A stretch of 64,000 nucleotides of DNA, taken from positions 6,820,001 through 6,884,000 of the forward strand of contig NZ_RJKL01000001.1 of NCBI RefSeq assembly GCF_003751945.1. Reading direction: 5' to 3'. Both the position numbers and the translations under genes were made by a program. The DNA is from Couchioplanes caeruleus. GTDB lineage: Bacteria > Actinomycetota > Actinomycetes > Mycobacteriales > Micromonosporaceae. Below the pieces are notes generated by a model that was given only the letters and a program-made list of their open reading frames with translations, did not search any database and was not told where the DNA came from. Below are positions 36,001-44,626 of the stretch, piece after piece; the stretch's first letter is position 1, and each line of letters starts with the position of its first letter.

Positions 36001-37129
36001 GGCTAGTGCTGCGGTTCCCGGTAGGGCTGGCGCGGCGGCGAGCGCCGCGGTCCCGGGTAGGCCTGGCGCGGCGGCCAGCGCCCCGGTCCCGGGCAGAGCC
36101 GGCGCGACAGAAAGCGCCGCGACGCCGGACCGGGACGGGAGTGCCGGCGCAGCGGGTAGGGCCGAGGGCGCCGTGGCGACCGGCCGGGCCGGGGCCGCCG
36201 GCAGCGCCGCTGTCGCCGGGAGAGCGATAAGGGCGAGCAGTGTCGGGGCCGCGGCGGTACCTGGTGCCGCGCCGACATCCGGCAGCGGTGCTGCCCCGGT
36301 GACCGGCAGCGCCTCCGTCGGGGCGGTTTCCGGGCGGGTCTCCGTACCCTCCGGAAGTGATGACGGCCCGATCAAGGTGCCCGCCGCGATGGACGAGACG
36401 GATCGGGCCGCCGGGGCCGACGAGGCCGGATTGTCCGGCGGTCGGCTCGGCAGCTTGCGAGTCGCCCGCTCCGAGCTGCGTACCCAGATGCGGGCCAAGC
36501 GCCGCCTGCGGGTCATGACCCTGCTCTCCCTGAGTGTCCTGGTGCTCGGCCTGTTGCCGCTGGTGTTCGGGATCCGGGCCGCCACCAAGGACCCGGTCTT
36601 CACCTCGCTCGACGCCCTGCAGGTGCCGGAGTGGGCCGACCGGAACGTGGACGACCAGAGCGCCGGGAGCCGGTGGTGTTTCCTCGACTGCCGGTTCCGG
36701 GAGCGGACCGCCCAGTCGGAGCGGCCGTTCGAGGACACGAACCAGGTCTACTCGGCCGCGCTGCGGTCCGCCGGGTGGAAGGTGCGCGGTGGTCAGTGCA
36801 CCGACCAGCCGACCACCGCCGGCAAGTACACCTGCTGGACCCGGGACGAGTTCACTCTGGACCTCTGGGTGCGGCTGCCCGAGTGCGCCGTCGACGCCGT
36901 CGCGGCGAAGGATCCGGCGACTGTTCCCTCGACCGGGCCGGACGGGGTCGTGCCGACCGCCGATCCGAAGAAGTGCGTCGGGTCGACCGTCAGCATCAAG
37001 GTGCAGAACGCCGTGACCGACGTCCGGGGCAAGCCGGAGCCCGCGGTGGATCCGTCGCTGATCGGCGAGACGCCGGACCCTGTGCTGACGAATGATCCCC
37101 TGCTGGAGCCGACACCCTCGGCGTCGTGA
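33005..37129 (+). CDS. 1374-residue low-complexity single-pass membrane protein
   Basis: No family is recognised. The first 1130 residues are almost entirely Pro, Gly, Ala, Arg and Ser with several internal repeats and are surely disordered. One membrane helix lies at about 1166-1189 ([21 protein letters not shown]). The 185-residue outer domain has six Cys ([33 protein letters not shown]) and Trp-rich segments. Since the N-terminus is inside, the disordered part is cytoplasmic. The GTG start overlaps the rarA stop (GTGA). The ordered C-terminal part is probably the conserved portion between rarA and alaS, and the N-terminal repeats an expansion. Confidence 0.75.
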   Translation: MSRRGAERPDDYDDRTEQTGRGRRLFGRGRPEPIEQEVPREETGWLDDLRTAKEEGGSIGPGTAPGEARTSKSGRRAPTPEDPGGAEPFAPLPASAPPAAAPSSPAAPRSATGTRPPVAPGSPAGPRAAGASRLPVAPGSPAGPGSPGGPRSAGASRPPVSPGSPAGPRPTAGARPPASGSPAASRPAAGPRSADPRYPAVDPTAGMAVPGVPASGNAPEIPPAARPVSPGRPPAGRAVSASHPVSPGHPVPGRPVSPGGPVPRVSPGGPVPRGGPAVPGGPASRGGPAAPGGPASRGGPAAAVSPGGPVPPGGSPGGRHGAAPEDRQPGRPVSPPGRTPWSEEQAPQPGHGQAGPARRGGGSRPDRPGRGSHSVPGQAGPLPGQAGHAGPVPGQGGHTGPVPGVAGPMPDGHAVPRPGQTGHGGPMPGRSGPRHGGRGVAGDEETTFGSRAAAAPGRAQPGAPGEQGGRHGRFDPEENSGPLPVGRAATGPVNRTGPRNRQSSADTPTGRHGGVDAYAGSHDVPPSGRHGGPDGPPSGRHGGPGGPPSGRHGGPDAPPSGRHGGPDGPPSGRHGGPDGPQSGRHGGPDGPPSGRHGGPGGVAGRPGGRDSSAGRRAAQQRPGPAAESAQARASASVVPPVVPGREGVRTPPIPGRAGAMAGSTSGVIGTTGQIAQAGGAGAPPRGTGRVPRPGQSGRAGPGQPVSPGRPGQPPQPSQPITPDGPPMASRPESSQPISGQPVSPGRPSPEFPGAGRPGPIQQPHGRPEPGQPGVGQPGPGRPGRGQARAGQRRPDQPGAGQPGAGRPVAGRAVPGQAGRGAAERSGMASPPASAGPASGPIHASGPIHASGPIHVPGATPGSAVRPASGAGMARPTSGAVETRPASGAGATGPTSGGEATRPTSGAGGMRPTSGAGGMRPTSGAGAASGPMVGNGRNAGNAANGGTLPAGRNSTAGQPVGRAGAATGTPPSGTAGTAAGAAVPGRAGAASAAVPGRAGAASAAVPGRAGAAASAAVPGRPGAAASAPVPGRAGATESAATPDRDGSAGAAGRAEGAVATGRAGAAGSAAVAGRAIRASSVGAAAVPGAAPTSGSGAAPVTGSASVGAVSGRVSVPSGSDDGPIKVPAAMDETDRAAGADEAGLSGGRLGSLRVARSELRTQMRAKRRLRVMTLLSLSVLVLGLLPLVFGIRAATKDPVFTSLDALQVPEWADRNVDDQSAGSRWCFLDCRFRERTAQSERPFEDTNQVYSAALRSAGWKVRGGQCTDQPTTAGKYTCWTRDEFTLDLWVRLPECAVDAVAAKDPATVPSTGPDGVVPTADPKKCVGSTVSIKVQNAVTDVRGKPEPAVDPSLIGETPDPVLTNDPLLEPTPSAS
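34586..34816 (+). repeat. Seven tandem 33-base repeats encoding [11 protein letters not shown]
   Basis: Seven in-frame copies of an 11-residue unit ([11 protein letters not shown] with small changes: PGG, PDA, PQS) occur in a row. Third-base differences between copies are few, so the array is young. Other repeats in the same gene include three 18-base copies near 35518-35571 (SGPIHA) and two nearly identical 33-base copies near 35955-36020 ([11 protein letters not shown]). Confidence 0.85.
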
Positions 37130-37205
37130 CGCGGACCGCGATGACGGACGGTAGGGTCTGCACGTTGTCACGCTTAGCGGTCCGTTGGTAGAGGAGACGC
37201 GTGTA

Positions 37206-37664
37206 ATGAACGCCGGAGCAATTGCAGGCCTGATCGCGGCGGGCGCGTTCCTGATGCTCGTGCTGGTGCTCGCCGTCCCGATTCTGAAGCTGCGCCACAC
37301 GGTGGACGCGGCCACCCGGGCCATCAACGACCTGAACGACCGGACCGGCCCGCTGCTCGGCGGCGTCACCGAGACGGTGGACAACGTGAACACCGCGCTG
37401 GGCCAGGTCCAGGTCTCTTTGGACGGTGTGAACGTGCAGCTCGCCAAGGTCGACACCATGACCGAGCATGCCCAGAACGTCACGGCGAACGTCGCCAACC
37501 TGGTCACCGTCGTGTCCGCCGCCGCCGCCAACCCGCTGGTCAAGGTGGCCTCGTTCGGGTACGGGTTGCGCAAGGCCGCCGCCGCCCGCCGGCATGCCGA
37601 CCACGAGCGCGAGGTTCGCACCGCCCTCAAGCAGCGCCGCAAGGCCGAGCGCGCGGCCCGCTGA
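37206..37664 (+). CDS. DUF948 family membrane protein
   Basis: The 152-residue protein has one N-terminal membrane helix (about 5-26) and an amphipathic helical domain with repeated heptad-like segments (DLNDRTGPLLGGVTETVDNV, then VDTMTEHAQNVTANVANLV), the form of DUF948 proteins, followed by a basic tail (KQRRKAERAAR). The function of the family is unknown; a coiled-coil scaffold is likely. The ATG start is chosen over an upstream GTG because GAGGAG lies nine bases before it. It occupies the conserved slot upstream of alaS. Confidence 0.85.
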   Translation: MNAGAIAGLIAAGAFLMLVLVLAVPILKLRHTVDAATRAINDLNDRTGPLLGGVTETVDNVNTALGQVQVSLDGVNVQLAKVDTMTEHAQNVTANVANLVTVVSAAAANPLVKVASFGYGLRKAAAARRHADHEREVRTALKQRRKAERAAR

Positions 37665-37734
37665 CGCCGGCTGCGCGTCGCGAACACCCGAGTCGCGCGG
37701 CTCGCTGACGCCGGCTGCGCGTTGCGAACACCCG
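37651..37734 (+). repeat. Tandem duplication of a 44-base unit at the 3' end of the DUF948 gene
   Basis: A 40-base match (37651-37690 against 37695-37734) has only two differences. It covers the last codons and stop of the DUF948 gene and the following spacer. Copy two is wholly non-coding. Confidence 0.8.
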
Positions 37735-37784
37735 GGCGCGGGGATATCAGCAGAACCGGAGCGGAAGAACCGGAGAGAAGACTC

Positions 37785-38090
37785 ATGAAGCGGTTGCTCT
37801 GGCTGGGCGTGGGCCTGGCCGTCGGCGCCATCGTCGTGCGCAAGATCTCGCGGAAGGCCGACGAGTTCACCCCGTCCGGCATCGCCACGTCGCTGTCGGA
37901 ATCCGCTGGCGGCCTCGTCGAGTCCCTGCGTAGCTTCGTGGAGGACGTGCGCGCGGGGATGGCCGAGCGCGAGCAGGAGATCCACGCGGCCTTCGCCGCG
38001 GGAGAGCTCTACGAGGACAAGTTCGCCGAGCTGCGCGACGACGCGCAGGACGGTTCACACGGGCGGCACGCCCAGGAGGGTCAGCGATGA
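37785..38090 (+). CDS. DUF6167-like small membrane-anchored protein
   Basis: The 101-residue protein starts with a membrane helix ([19 protein letters not shown]), then a basic stretch and a helical domain ([27 protein letters not shown]). This fits the short DUF6167-type proteins that precede alaS in many actinobacteria; the function is unknown. The ATG follows GGAGAGAAG. Its stop overlaps the alaS start by four bases (ATGA). Confidence 0.75.
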   Translation: MKRLLWLGVGLAVGAIVVRKISRKADEFTPSGIATSLSESAGGLVESLRSFVEDVRAGMAEREQEIHAAFAAGELYEDKFAELRDDAQDGSHGRHAQEGQR

Positions 38091-40771
38091 AGACGGCGGA
38101 GATCAAGCGGCGCTATCTGGCGCATTTCGAGGCCAACGGGCACACGGTCGTGCCGAGTGCCCCGCTGCCCGCCATCGAGGACCCCAACCTGCTGTTCATC
38201 AACGCGGGCATGGTGCAGTTCGTCCCGTTCTTCCTCGGCCAGCGCACCCCGCCCTATCAGCGCGCGGTGAGCGTGCAGAAGTGCATCCGGACGCCGGACA
38301 TCGACGAGGTCGGCAAGACCTCGCGGCACGGCACGTTCTTCCAGATGAACGGCAACTTCTCGTTCGGCGACTACTTCAAGGAAGGCGCGATCAAGCTCGC
38401 CTGGGAGTTGTCGACCAAGTCGGTGGAGCAGGGCGGTTTCGGCCTGGACCCGAGCCGGATCTGGCCGACCGTCTACCTCGACGACGACGAGGCGTTCGAG
38501 CTGTGGCGTGCCACGGGTGTGCCGGTGGAGCACATCGTGCGCCGGGGCAAGAAGGACAACTACTGGTCGATGGGTATCCCGGGCCCGGCGGGCCCGTGCT
38601 CGGAGCTGTTCTACGACCGCGGCCCCGAGTACGGCCGCGAGGGCGGCCCCGAGGTCGACGAGGACCGGTACCTGGAGTTCTGGAACCTGGTCTTCATGCA
38701 GTACGAGATCACCGACGTGAAGAGCAAGGAGGACTTCACGATCGTCGGTGACCTGCCCGCGCAGAACATCGACACCGGCATGGGCCTGGAGCGCATCGCC
38801 TCGATCCTGCAGGGCGTCGACAACCTGTACGAGATCGACGAGGTCCGCCCGATCCTGGCGCGGGCGGCGGAGCTGACCGGCAAGACCTACGGCGCGCACT
38901 CCGGGCACGCGGCGAGCCAGTCGCATCCCGACGACGTGCGGCTGCGCGTGATCGCGGACCACGTACGCACCGCGTTGATGCTCATCGGCGACGGGGTGAT
39001 CCCGTCCAACGAGGGCCGCGGCTACGTGCTGCGGCGCATCATGCGCCGGGCGATCCGGGCGATGCGGCTGCTCGGCTGGCAGGACAAGGCGCTGCCCGAG
39101 CTGCTGCCGGTGGCGCGCGACTGCATGGCGCCGTCGTACCCCGAGCTGGCGCAGGAGTTCGAGCGGATCTCCACGTACGCGTACGCGGAGGAGGACGCGT
39201 TCCTCTCCACCCTGCGCGCGGGCACCACGATCCTCGACACGGCGATCACCGACACCCGCGACAAGGGCGGCAAGGCGCTGTCCGGCGCGCAGGCGTTCCA
39301 GTTGCACGACACGTACGGGTTCCCGATCGACCTGACCCTGGAGATCGCGGCGGAGCAGGGCCTGACCGTCGACCAGGACGGCTTCCGCCGGCTCATGGCC
39401 GATCAGCGGTCCCGCGCGAAGGCGGACGCCGCCGCGCGCAAGACGGGCCACGCCGACCTGTCGTCGTATCGTTCGGTGCTCGACGCCGGCGGCCCGGTGG
39501 AGTTCACCGGCTATGCGGAGGTCTCCCGCGAGTCGCGGGTGCGGGCGTTGCTCGGCAGCGGCGGCGCGCGCGTCGAGGCGGCCGGCGAGGGCGACTACGT
39601 CGAGCTGGTGCTCGACAGCACCCCGTTCTACGCCGAGGGCGGCGGCCAGCAGGCGGACACCGGCCTGATCAACGTCGGCGCCGGCCAGGTCGAGGTCGTC
39701 GACGTGCAGCAGCCCCTGCCCGGCCTCATCGTGCACAAGGCGCGGGTGGTCCGCGGTGAGGTGCGCGCGGGCGAGGCGGGCTTCGCCGAGATCGACGTGA
39801 CGCGACGCAGGGCCATCTCGCGGTCGCACACCGCGACCCACCTGATCCACCAGACGATGCGTGCCTTCCTGGGCGAGTCCGCGACCCAGGCGGGTTCGCT
39901 GAACGCGCCCGGCCGGTTGCGGTTCGACTTCAACACCCCGGGCGCGGTGCCGGCGAGCGTCCTGCACGACGTCGAGCAGCAGGTCAACGAGGTGCTGCTG
40001 CGCGACCTCGAAGTGCATGCGTTCATCACCTCGCAGGAGGAGGCGCGCCGGCTCGGCGCGATGGCCCTGTTCGGGGAGAAGTACGGCGATGAGGTCCGAG
40101 TGGTTGAAGTCGGCGACTATGCGCGTGAACTTTGCGGTGGTACGCACGTCGCCCGCTCCGGCCAGTTGGGCCTTGTGAAGATCCTCACGGAGTCGTCGAT
40201 CGGCTCCGGGGTCCGCCGGGTCGAGGCGCTCGTCGGCATCGACGCGTTCGGCTTCCTCGCCAAGGAGCACCTGCTGGTCACCCGCCTCGCGGAGTTGTTC
40301 CGGGTTCCCGGCGACCAGGTGGCCGAGCGGGTCGAGCAGACCGTCACGGCGCTGCGCGACGCGGAGAAGGAGCTCGAGAAGATGCGCGCGCAGATGGTCC
40401 TCGGCGGCGCGGGCACGCTGGCGGCCCAGGCCAGGGATCTGCGAGGCGTGGCGTTCGTCGGCACCGAGGCACCGGAGGGCGCGGCGACCAACGATGTGCG
40501 TACGCTTGCCCAGGAGATTCGTGGCAAGATCGACGCCGGTCGTCCCGCGGTGGTCGCGGTGGCGGCCCGGTCGAACGGCAAGGCGTCACTGATCGTAGCG
40601 ATCAACGCGGTGGCGAAGGACCGGGGACTCTCCGCGTCCGAGCTGGTGAAGGGTGCGTTGTCCGGTCGGGGCGGCGGCAACGCCGACCTCGCGCAGGGCG
40701 GCGGAGTACCCGCTGACCAGGTCGCCGCGCTGCTGGCGGCGGTGGAGAAGGCGGTCGGCGAGGCCGCCTGA
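38087..40771 (+). CDS. alaS: Alanyl-tRNA synthetase
   Basis: AlaRS charges tRNA-Ala and edits mischarged Ser and Gly. In 894 residues it has the class II catalytic core ([24 protein letters not shown], with [21 protein letters not shown]), a tRNA-recognition domain, the editing domain with the zinc-type HTATHLIH motif near residue 581 and CGGTHV near residue 683, and a C-terminal DHHA1-type domain ([14 protein letters not shown]). All editing residues visible are intact. It is coupled to the upstream DUF6167 gene, and ruvX and mltG follow in the same direction. Confidence 0.96.
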   Translation: MKTAEIKRRYLAHFEANGHTVVPSAPLPAIEDPNLLFINAGMVQFVPFFLGQRTPPYQRAVSVQKCIRTPDIDEVGKTSRHGTFFQMNGNFSFGDYFKEGAIKLAWELSTKSVEQGGFGLDPSRIWPTVYLDDDEAFELWRATGVPVEHIVRRGKKDNYWSMGIPGPAGPCSELFYDRGPEYGREGGPEVDEDRYLEFWNLVFMQYEITDVKSKEDFTIVGDLPAQNIDTGMGLERIASILQGVDNLYEIDEVRPILARAAELTGKTYGAHSGHAASQSHPDDVRLRVIADHVRTALMLIGDGVIPSNEGRGYVLRRIMRRAIRAMRLLGWQDKALPELLPVARDCMAPSYPELAQEFERISTYAYAEEDAFLSTLRAGTTILDTAITDTRDKGGKALSGAQAFQLHDTYGFPIDLTLEIAAEQGLTVDQDGFRRLMADQRSRAKADAAARKTGHADLSSYRSVLDAGGPVEFTGYAEVSRESRVRALLGSGGARVEAAGEGDYVELVLDSTPFYAEGGGQQADTGLINVGAGQVEVVDVQQPLPGLIVHKARVVRGEVRAGEAGFAEIDVTRRRAISRSHTATHLIHQTMRAFLGESATQAGSLNAPGRLRFDFNTPGAVPASVLHDVEQQVNEVLLRDLEVHAFITSQEEARRLGAMALFGEKYGDEVRVVEVGDYARELCGGTHVARSGQLGLVKILTESSIGSGVRRVEALVGIDAFGFLAKEHLLVTRLAELFRVPGDQVAERVEQTVTALRDAEKELEKMRAQMVLGGAGTLAAQARDLRGVAFVGTEAPEGAATNDVRTLAQEIRGKIDAGRPAVVAVAARSNGKASLIVAINAVAKDRGLSASELVKGALSGRGGGNADLAQGGGVPADQVAALLAAVEKAVGEAA

Positions 40772-40787
40772 GAGGAAGGGTGGCCCG

Positions 40788-41249
40788 ATGAACGCACTGC
40801 CGCGGGGTAGGCGGCTGGGCGTCGATGTCGGTAAGGTGCGCGTCGGGGTCGCGCTGTGTGACCCCGACGGGATCCTGGCCACCCCCCTGGCCACGGTGCC
40901 CCGTGACATGATGGCGGCGCCCGACGCCGTCCCCGGTGACATCGCCGAGCTCGTCCGCCTCGTGGGGGAGCACGAGGTGGTGCAGATCGTGGTGGGACTC
41001 CCGGTGCGCCTCAACGGCGCCGAGGGAGATGCCGCCGCTGACATCCGTGCCTATACGCACCGTCTGGAACAGGCGGTCGGATCGGTTCCCGTCGTCCTCG
41101 CGGACGAGAGGATGTCGACCGTGGTCGCAACCCGTAGGCTTGCCGAGCGAGGAGTCCGGGGTAAGCGCCAACGGGCGGTCGTCGATCAGGCGGCCGCCGT
41201 GGAGATCCTGCAGAGCTGGCTGGACGCACAGCGGAGGCAGACGAGATGA
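40788..41249 (+). CDS. ruvX: RuvX/YqgF RNase H-fold nuclease
   Basis: The 153-residue protein has the RuvX signature near the N-terminus (RRLGVDVGKVRVGVALCDP, with the catalytic Asp), VVGLPVRLNGAEGD in the middle and DERMSTVVA with a second acidic residue. The family matures 16S rRNA or resolves Holliday junctions. The ATG start follows AGAGGAAGGG. It lies 16 bases after alaS and overlaps mltG by four bases, as in other actinobacteria. Its last 31 bases are part of the segment duplicated with mltG. Confidence 0.93.
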   Translation: MNALPRGRRLGVDVGKVRVGVALCDPDGILATPLATVPRDMMAAPDAVPGDIAELVRLVGEHEVVQIVVGLPVRLNGAEGDAAADIRAYTHRLEQAVGSVPVVLADERMSTVVATRRLAERGVRGKRQRAVVDQAAAVEILQSWLDAQRRQTR

Positions 41250-42424
41250 TCGACGAGCTGGACCTGGCGTTCGATGAACAGATCGAACGCGGTAAACCCC
41301 GCCACCGGCGGGGCGGCCGCGGCGCCAAGGGCGGCAAAGGCAAATCCACCGTCGCGTTCCTGATGGTGTTCATCCTGCTCGGCGTCCTGGGCGTGGGTGG
41401 CTACCTCGGCTTCGAGAAGGTCAAGGGCTTCTTCACCGCGGCCGACTACGGCGGCGCGGGCACCGGTCAGGTGGAGGTGTCACTCGGTGAGGGCTCGCTG
41501 ACCGAAATCGGCAACACGCTCGTCGAGGCCGACGTGGTGAAGAGCACCGCCGCGTTCATCGAGGCGGCGGAGGAGAACCCGCGGGGCAAGAACATCCAGC
41601 CGGGGACGTACAACCTGCGCAAGCAGATGTCGGCCAAGGACGCCGTCACGCTGCTGCTGGATCCCAAGGCCCGCGTGACCAAGGGCGTCACCATCCCCGA
41701 GGGCAAGACCGCGCTGGAGATCTACGCGATTCTGTCGAAGGCGACCGGCGTGCCGGTGAAGGACTTCGAGACCGCGGCCAAGGATCCGAAGGCGCTGGGG
41801 GTGCCGGACTTCTGGTTCAACCGCCGCGACGACAAGAAGGCGTCGGGCACCATCGAGGGCTTCCTCTTCCCGGACACCTACGAGTTCAAGCCGAAGGCCA
41901 CCGCCGAGGAGATGCTGTCGGTGATGGTGGCCAAGTTCATCGACATGACCACGGAGCTGGATTTCGTCAAGTCGGTCGAGAACAACCTGCAGGTCTCGCC
42001 GTACGAGGCGCTGATCGTGGCGTCGCTGTCACAGGCCGAGGCGGGCATCGCCGAGGATCTGCCGAAGGTGGCCCGGGTCGCCTACAACCGGGCGTACAAG
42101 AAGAAGATGCCGTTGCAGTTCGACGTGACGACGAATTACTGGCTGCAACTGCAGAACAAGGGTAAGAAGCACTCCGGCAAGATGACCACCGCCGAGCTCG
42201 AGGACCCGAAGAATCCGTACACCACGGAGCTGAAGGTCGGCCTGCCGCTGGGGCCGATCAACAACCCGGGCAAGCTGGCATTGCAGGGTGCGGTGAAGCC
42301 GGCGACCGGCGAATGGCTGTTCTTCGTCGCCGTCGACAAGACCGGCAAGTCGGCGTTCGCCGAGACGAACGCCCAGCACGACGCGAATATCCAGAAGGCC
42401 TGCCAGAACGGCATTCCGCTCTGC
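41219..42424 (+). repeat. Duplicated segment, copy 1 (ruvX tail plus mltG)
   Basis: This segment matches 43430-44620. Homology begins inside the last codons of ruvX and runs to the end of mltG, and the copies are 2211 bases apart at their left ends. Four blocks are identical base for base: 41447-41607, 41780-41921, 41999-42101 and 42107-42225, interrupted by strongly diverged blocks. Confidence 0.95.
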
Positions 42425-42427
42425 TGA
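41246..42427 (+). CDS. mltG: Endolytic murein transglycosylase MltG, copy 1
   Basis: MltG (YceG-like) cuts nascent peptidoglycan strands at the membrane. The 393-residue protein has a short cytoplasmic N-terminus, one membrane helix (about 36-54), a LysM-like domain (VEVSLGEGSLTEIGNTL through IQPGTYNL), the GFLFPDTYEF motif (205-213) and the catalytic segment SQAEAGIAEDLPKVARVAYNR, with the catalytic Glu at 265. It overlaps ruvX by four bases (ATGA), the ancestral position in actinobacteria, so this is probably the original copy. A closely related second copy lies beyond aroE. Confidence 0.95.
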   Translation: MIDELDLAFDEQIERGKPRHRRGGRGAKGGKGKSTVAFLMVFILLGVLGVGGYLGFEKVKGFFTAADYGGAGTGQVEVSLGEGSLTEIGNTLVEADVVKSTAAFIEAAEENPRGKNIQPGTYNLRKQMSAKDAVTLLLDPKARVTKGVTIPEGKTALEIYAILSKATGVPVKDFETAAKDPKALGVPDFWFNRRDDKKASGTIEGFLFPDTYEFKPKATAEEMLSVMVAKFIDMTTELDFVKSVENNLQVSPYEALIVASLSQAEAGIAEDLPKVARVAYNRAYKKKMPLQFDVTTNYWLQLQNKGKKHSGKMTTAELEDPKNPYTTELKVGLPLGPINNPGKLALQGAVKPATGEWLFFVAVDKTGKSAFAETNAQHDANIQKACQNGIPLC

Positions 42428-42461
42428 CACCGCGTCCCGTCGCCCACCGAAAGCGCGCCGC

Positions 42462-43292
42462 ATGACCGTGAACCGCCGGGCCGCCGTCTGCGGCAAGCCG
42501 ATCGCCCATTCGCTGTCGCCGGTCATCCACGCCGCGGGTTTCGCCGCGACGGGGCTGCTCGACTGGGTGTACACGGCCATCGAGTGCGCCGAGGCCGAGC
42601 TCTCCGACCTGGTGGCCGGCCTCGGCCCCGAGTGGGCCGGGCTGTCGCTGACCATGCCGCTCAAGGAGGCGGCCCTGACGGTCGCCGCGGAGGTCTCGCC
42701 GGTCGCGGCCGCGACCGGCGCGGCCAACACTCTGGTACGCCGCGACGACGGTTCGTGGTTCGCCGACAACACCGACGTGCCGGGCATGGTCCGGGTGCTG
42801 CGGGACGCGGGTCTGGCCGGGGCGCCGTCGATCACCGTGCTCGGCGGCGGCGGCACGGCCCGGGCCGCGATGGCGGCGGCCGCCGCGCTGGGCGCCGCCC
42901 AGGTGACGGTCGTGACCCGCCGCCCGGAGGCCCGCGACGAGCTGGCGCCGGCCGCCGCCGCGCTCGGCGTGACGATCGCCGGCGTCGACTGGGCCGAGGC
43001 CCCCGCCACGTTCGCCGCCGACGCGGTCGTCTCCACCGTGCCGAAGGGCGCCGCCGACGGCCTGGCGTTGCAGGTCGCGTGGCGGCCCGGCACGGTGCTC
43101 TTCGACGCGATCTACGACCCGTGGCCGACCCCGCTGGCGTCCGCGGCGGCGGCGAACGGGGTCCGGGTGGTGTCCGGCCTCGACCTGCTGCTGGCCCAGG
43201 CGCTCGGCCAGTTCGAGCTGTTCACCGGCGTCAGCCCGGCCCCGGAGGCCGCCATGCGGGAGGCGCTGGCCGCCGCTGCCGCGGTGCGTTGA
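42462..43292 (+). CDS. aroE: Shikimate dehydrogenase
   Basis: AroE reduces 3-dehydroshikimate to shikimate with NADPH. The 276-residue product has the substrate-binding KPIAHSLSPVIHAAGF at the N-terminus, the catalytic Lys in MPLKEAAL, DNTDVPGMVRVL, and the nucleotide-binding GGGGTARAAMAAAAALG. Downstream, FDAIYDPWPTPL is the usual later motif. It lies 34 bases after mltG, the common actinobacterial order, and belongs with aroC, aroK, aroB and aroQ further along. Confidence 0.93.
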   Translation: MTVNRRAAVCGKPIAHSLSPVIHAAGFAATGLLDWVYTAIECAEAELSDLVAGLGPEWAGLSLTMPLKEAALTVAAEVSPVAAATGAANTLVRRDDGSWFADNTDVPGMVRVLRDAGLAGAPSITVLGGGGTARAAMAAAAALGAAQVTVVTRRPEARDELAPAAAALGVTIAGVDWAEAPATFAADAVVSTVPKGAADGLALQVAWRPGTVLFDAIYDPWPTPLASAAAANGVRVVSGLDLLLAQALGQFELFTGVSPAPEAAMREALAAAAAVR

Positions 43293-43429
43293 GTCACCGC
43301 CGCCACCCCGTGGGTGACGCACTCCGACGCGGACGCTGACCAGCGGTGTCGAGGCTGTCACCGCGTTGACATCCGTTCGTATGCTCAGCGGCCCGACAGG
43401 CAGCCGCGGCGGAGAAGCTCCCGATCCGC

Positions 43430-44620
43430 GCTGGACGCACGGCGGAGGCGGACGAGATGCTCGACGAGCTGGACCGGGCGTTCGATGAACCGATCGAACG
43501 CGGCAAACCCCGCCACCGGCGCCCCCGCGGCAAAGGCAGGTCCACCGTCGCGTTCCTGATGGTGTTCATCCTGCTCGGCGTCCTGGGCGTGGGTGGCTAC
43601 CTCGGCTTCGAGAAGGTCAAGGGCTTCTTCGTCGTCGCCGATTACGGCGGCGCGGGCACCGGTCAGGTGGAGGTGTCACTCGGTGAGGGCTCGCTGACCG
43701 AAATCGGCAACACGCTCGTCGAGGCCGACGTGGTGAAGAGCACCGCCGCGTTCATCGAGGCGGCGGAGGAGAACCCGCGGGGCAAGAACATCCAGCCGGG
43801 GACATACAAGTTGCGCAAGCAGATGTCGGCCAAGGACGCCGTCACCGTGCTGCTGGATCCCAAGGCCCGGATCACCAAGGGCATCACCATTCCCGAGGGC
43901 TTGAGCACAATGGACATCTACACCCTCCTGTCGAAGAAGACCAAGATTCCGGTCAAGGATTTCGAGGCGGCCGCGAAGGATCCGAAGGCGCTGGGGGTGC
44001 CGGACTTCTGGTTCAACCGCCGCGACGACAAGAAGGCGTCGGGCACCATCGAGGGCTTCCTCTTCCCGGACACCTACGAGTTCAAGCCGAAGGCCACCGC
44101 CGAGGAGATGCTGTCGGCGATGGTGGCGAAGTTCATCAAGGTCACCACCGAGATGGGCTTCGTCAAGACGGTGGAGGGGAAGCTGTCGGTGTCCCCGTAC
44201 GAGGCGCTGATCGTGGCGTCGCTGTCACAGGCCGAGGCGGGCATCGCCGAGGATCTGCCGAAGGTGGCCCGGGTCGCCTACAACCGGGCGTACAAGAGGA
44301 ACATGCCGTTGCAGTTCGACGTGACGACGAATTACTGGCTGCAACTGCAGAACAAGGGTAAGAAGCACTCCGGCAAGATGACCACCGCCGAGCTCGAGGA
44401 CCCGAAGAATCCGTACACCACCACGCTGAAGGTCGGCCTGCCGCTGGGACCGATCAACAACCCCGGCAAGCTGGCACTGCAGGGCGCGGTGAAGCCGGCG
44501 ACCGGCGATTGGATCTTTTTCACCGCCGTCGACAAGACCGGTAGGTCGGCCTTCGCCCTCACGGATGACGAGCACAACGCGAACCGGGACAAGGCCTGTG
44601 CCAACGGCATCCCGGTCTGC
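43430..44620 (+). repeat. Duplicated segment, copy 2 (mltG paralogue)
   Basis: This is the partner of 41219-42424, with a net loss of 12 bases near the N-terminal coding region. It keeps the SD-like GGAGG that in copy 1 lies inside ruvX. Upstream of 43430 the two loci are unrelated. Confidence 0.95.
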
Positions 44621-44626
44621 CGTTAG
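43457..44626 (+). CDS. Endolytic murein transglycosylase MltG, copy 2
   Basis: This 389-residue paralogue of mltG copy 1 retains the membrane helix, the LysM-like domain, GFLFPDTYEF and the catalytic SQAEAGIAEDLPKVARVAYNR, so it should be active. It differs mainly in blocks: near residues 150-175 (GLSTMDIYTLLSKKTKIP) and in the C-terminal 35 residues. The ATG has GGAGG upstream. It has its own 164-base upstream region rather than overlap with ruvX, so its expression may differ. The TAG stop overlaps the TAA stop of the convergent transporter gene by four bases. Confidence 0.93.
   Translation: MLDELDRAFDEPIERGKPRHRRPRGKGRSTVAFLMVFILLGVLGVGGYLGFEKVKGFFVVADYGGAGTGQVEVSLGEGSLTEIGNTLVEADVVKSTAAFIEAAEENPRGKNIQPGTYKLRKQMSAKDAVTVLLDPKARITKGITIPEGLSTMDIYTLLSKKTKIPVKDFEAAAKDPKALGVPDFWFNRRDDKKASGTIEGFLFPDTYEFKPKATAEEMLSAMVAKFIKVTTEMGFVKTVEGKLSVSPYEALIVASLSQAEAGIAEDLPKVARVAYNRAYKRNMPLQFDVTTNYWLQLQNKGKKHSGKMTTAELEDPKNPYTTTLKVGLPLGPINNPGKLALQGAVKPATGDWIFFTAVDKTGRSAFALTDDEHNANRDKACANGIPVCR

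Noticed and set aside
43366..43385. TTGACA followed by TATGCT upstream of mltG copy 2, considered as a promoter
   Set aside because: The hexamers are only 8 bases apart, not 16-18, so they cannot work as a -35/-10 pair.
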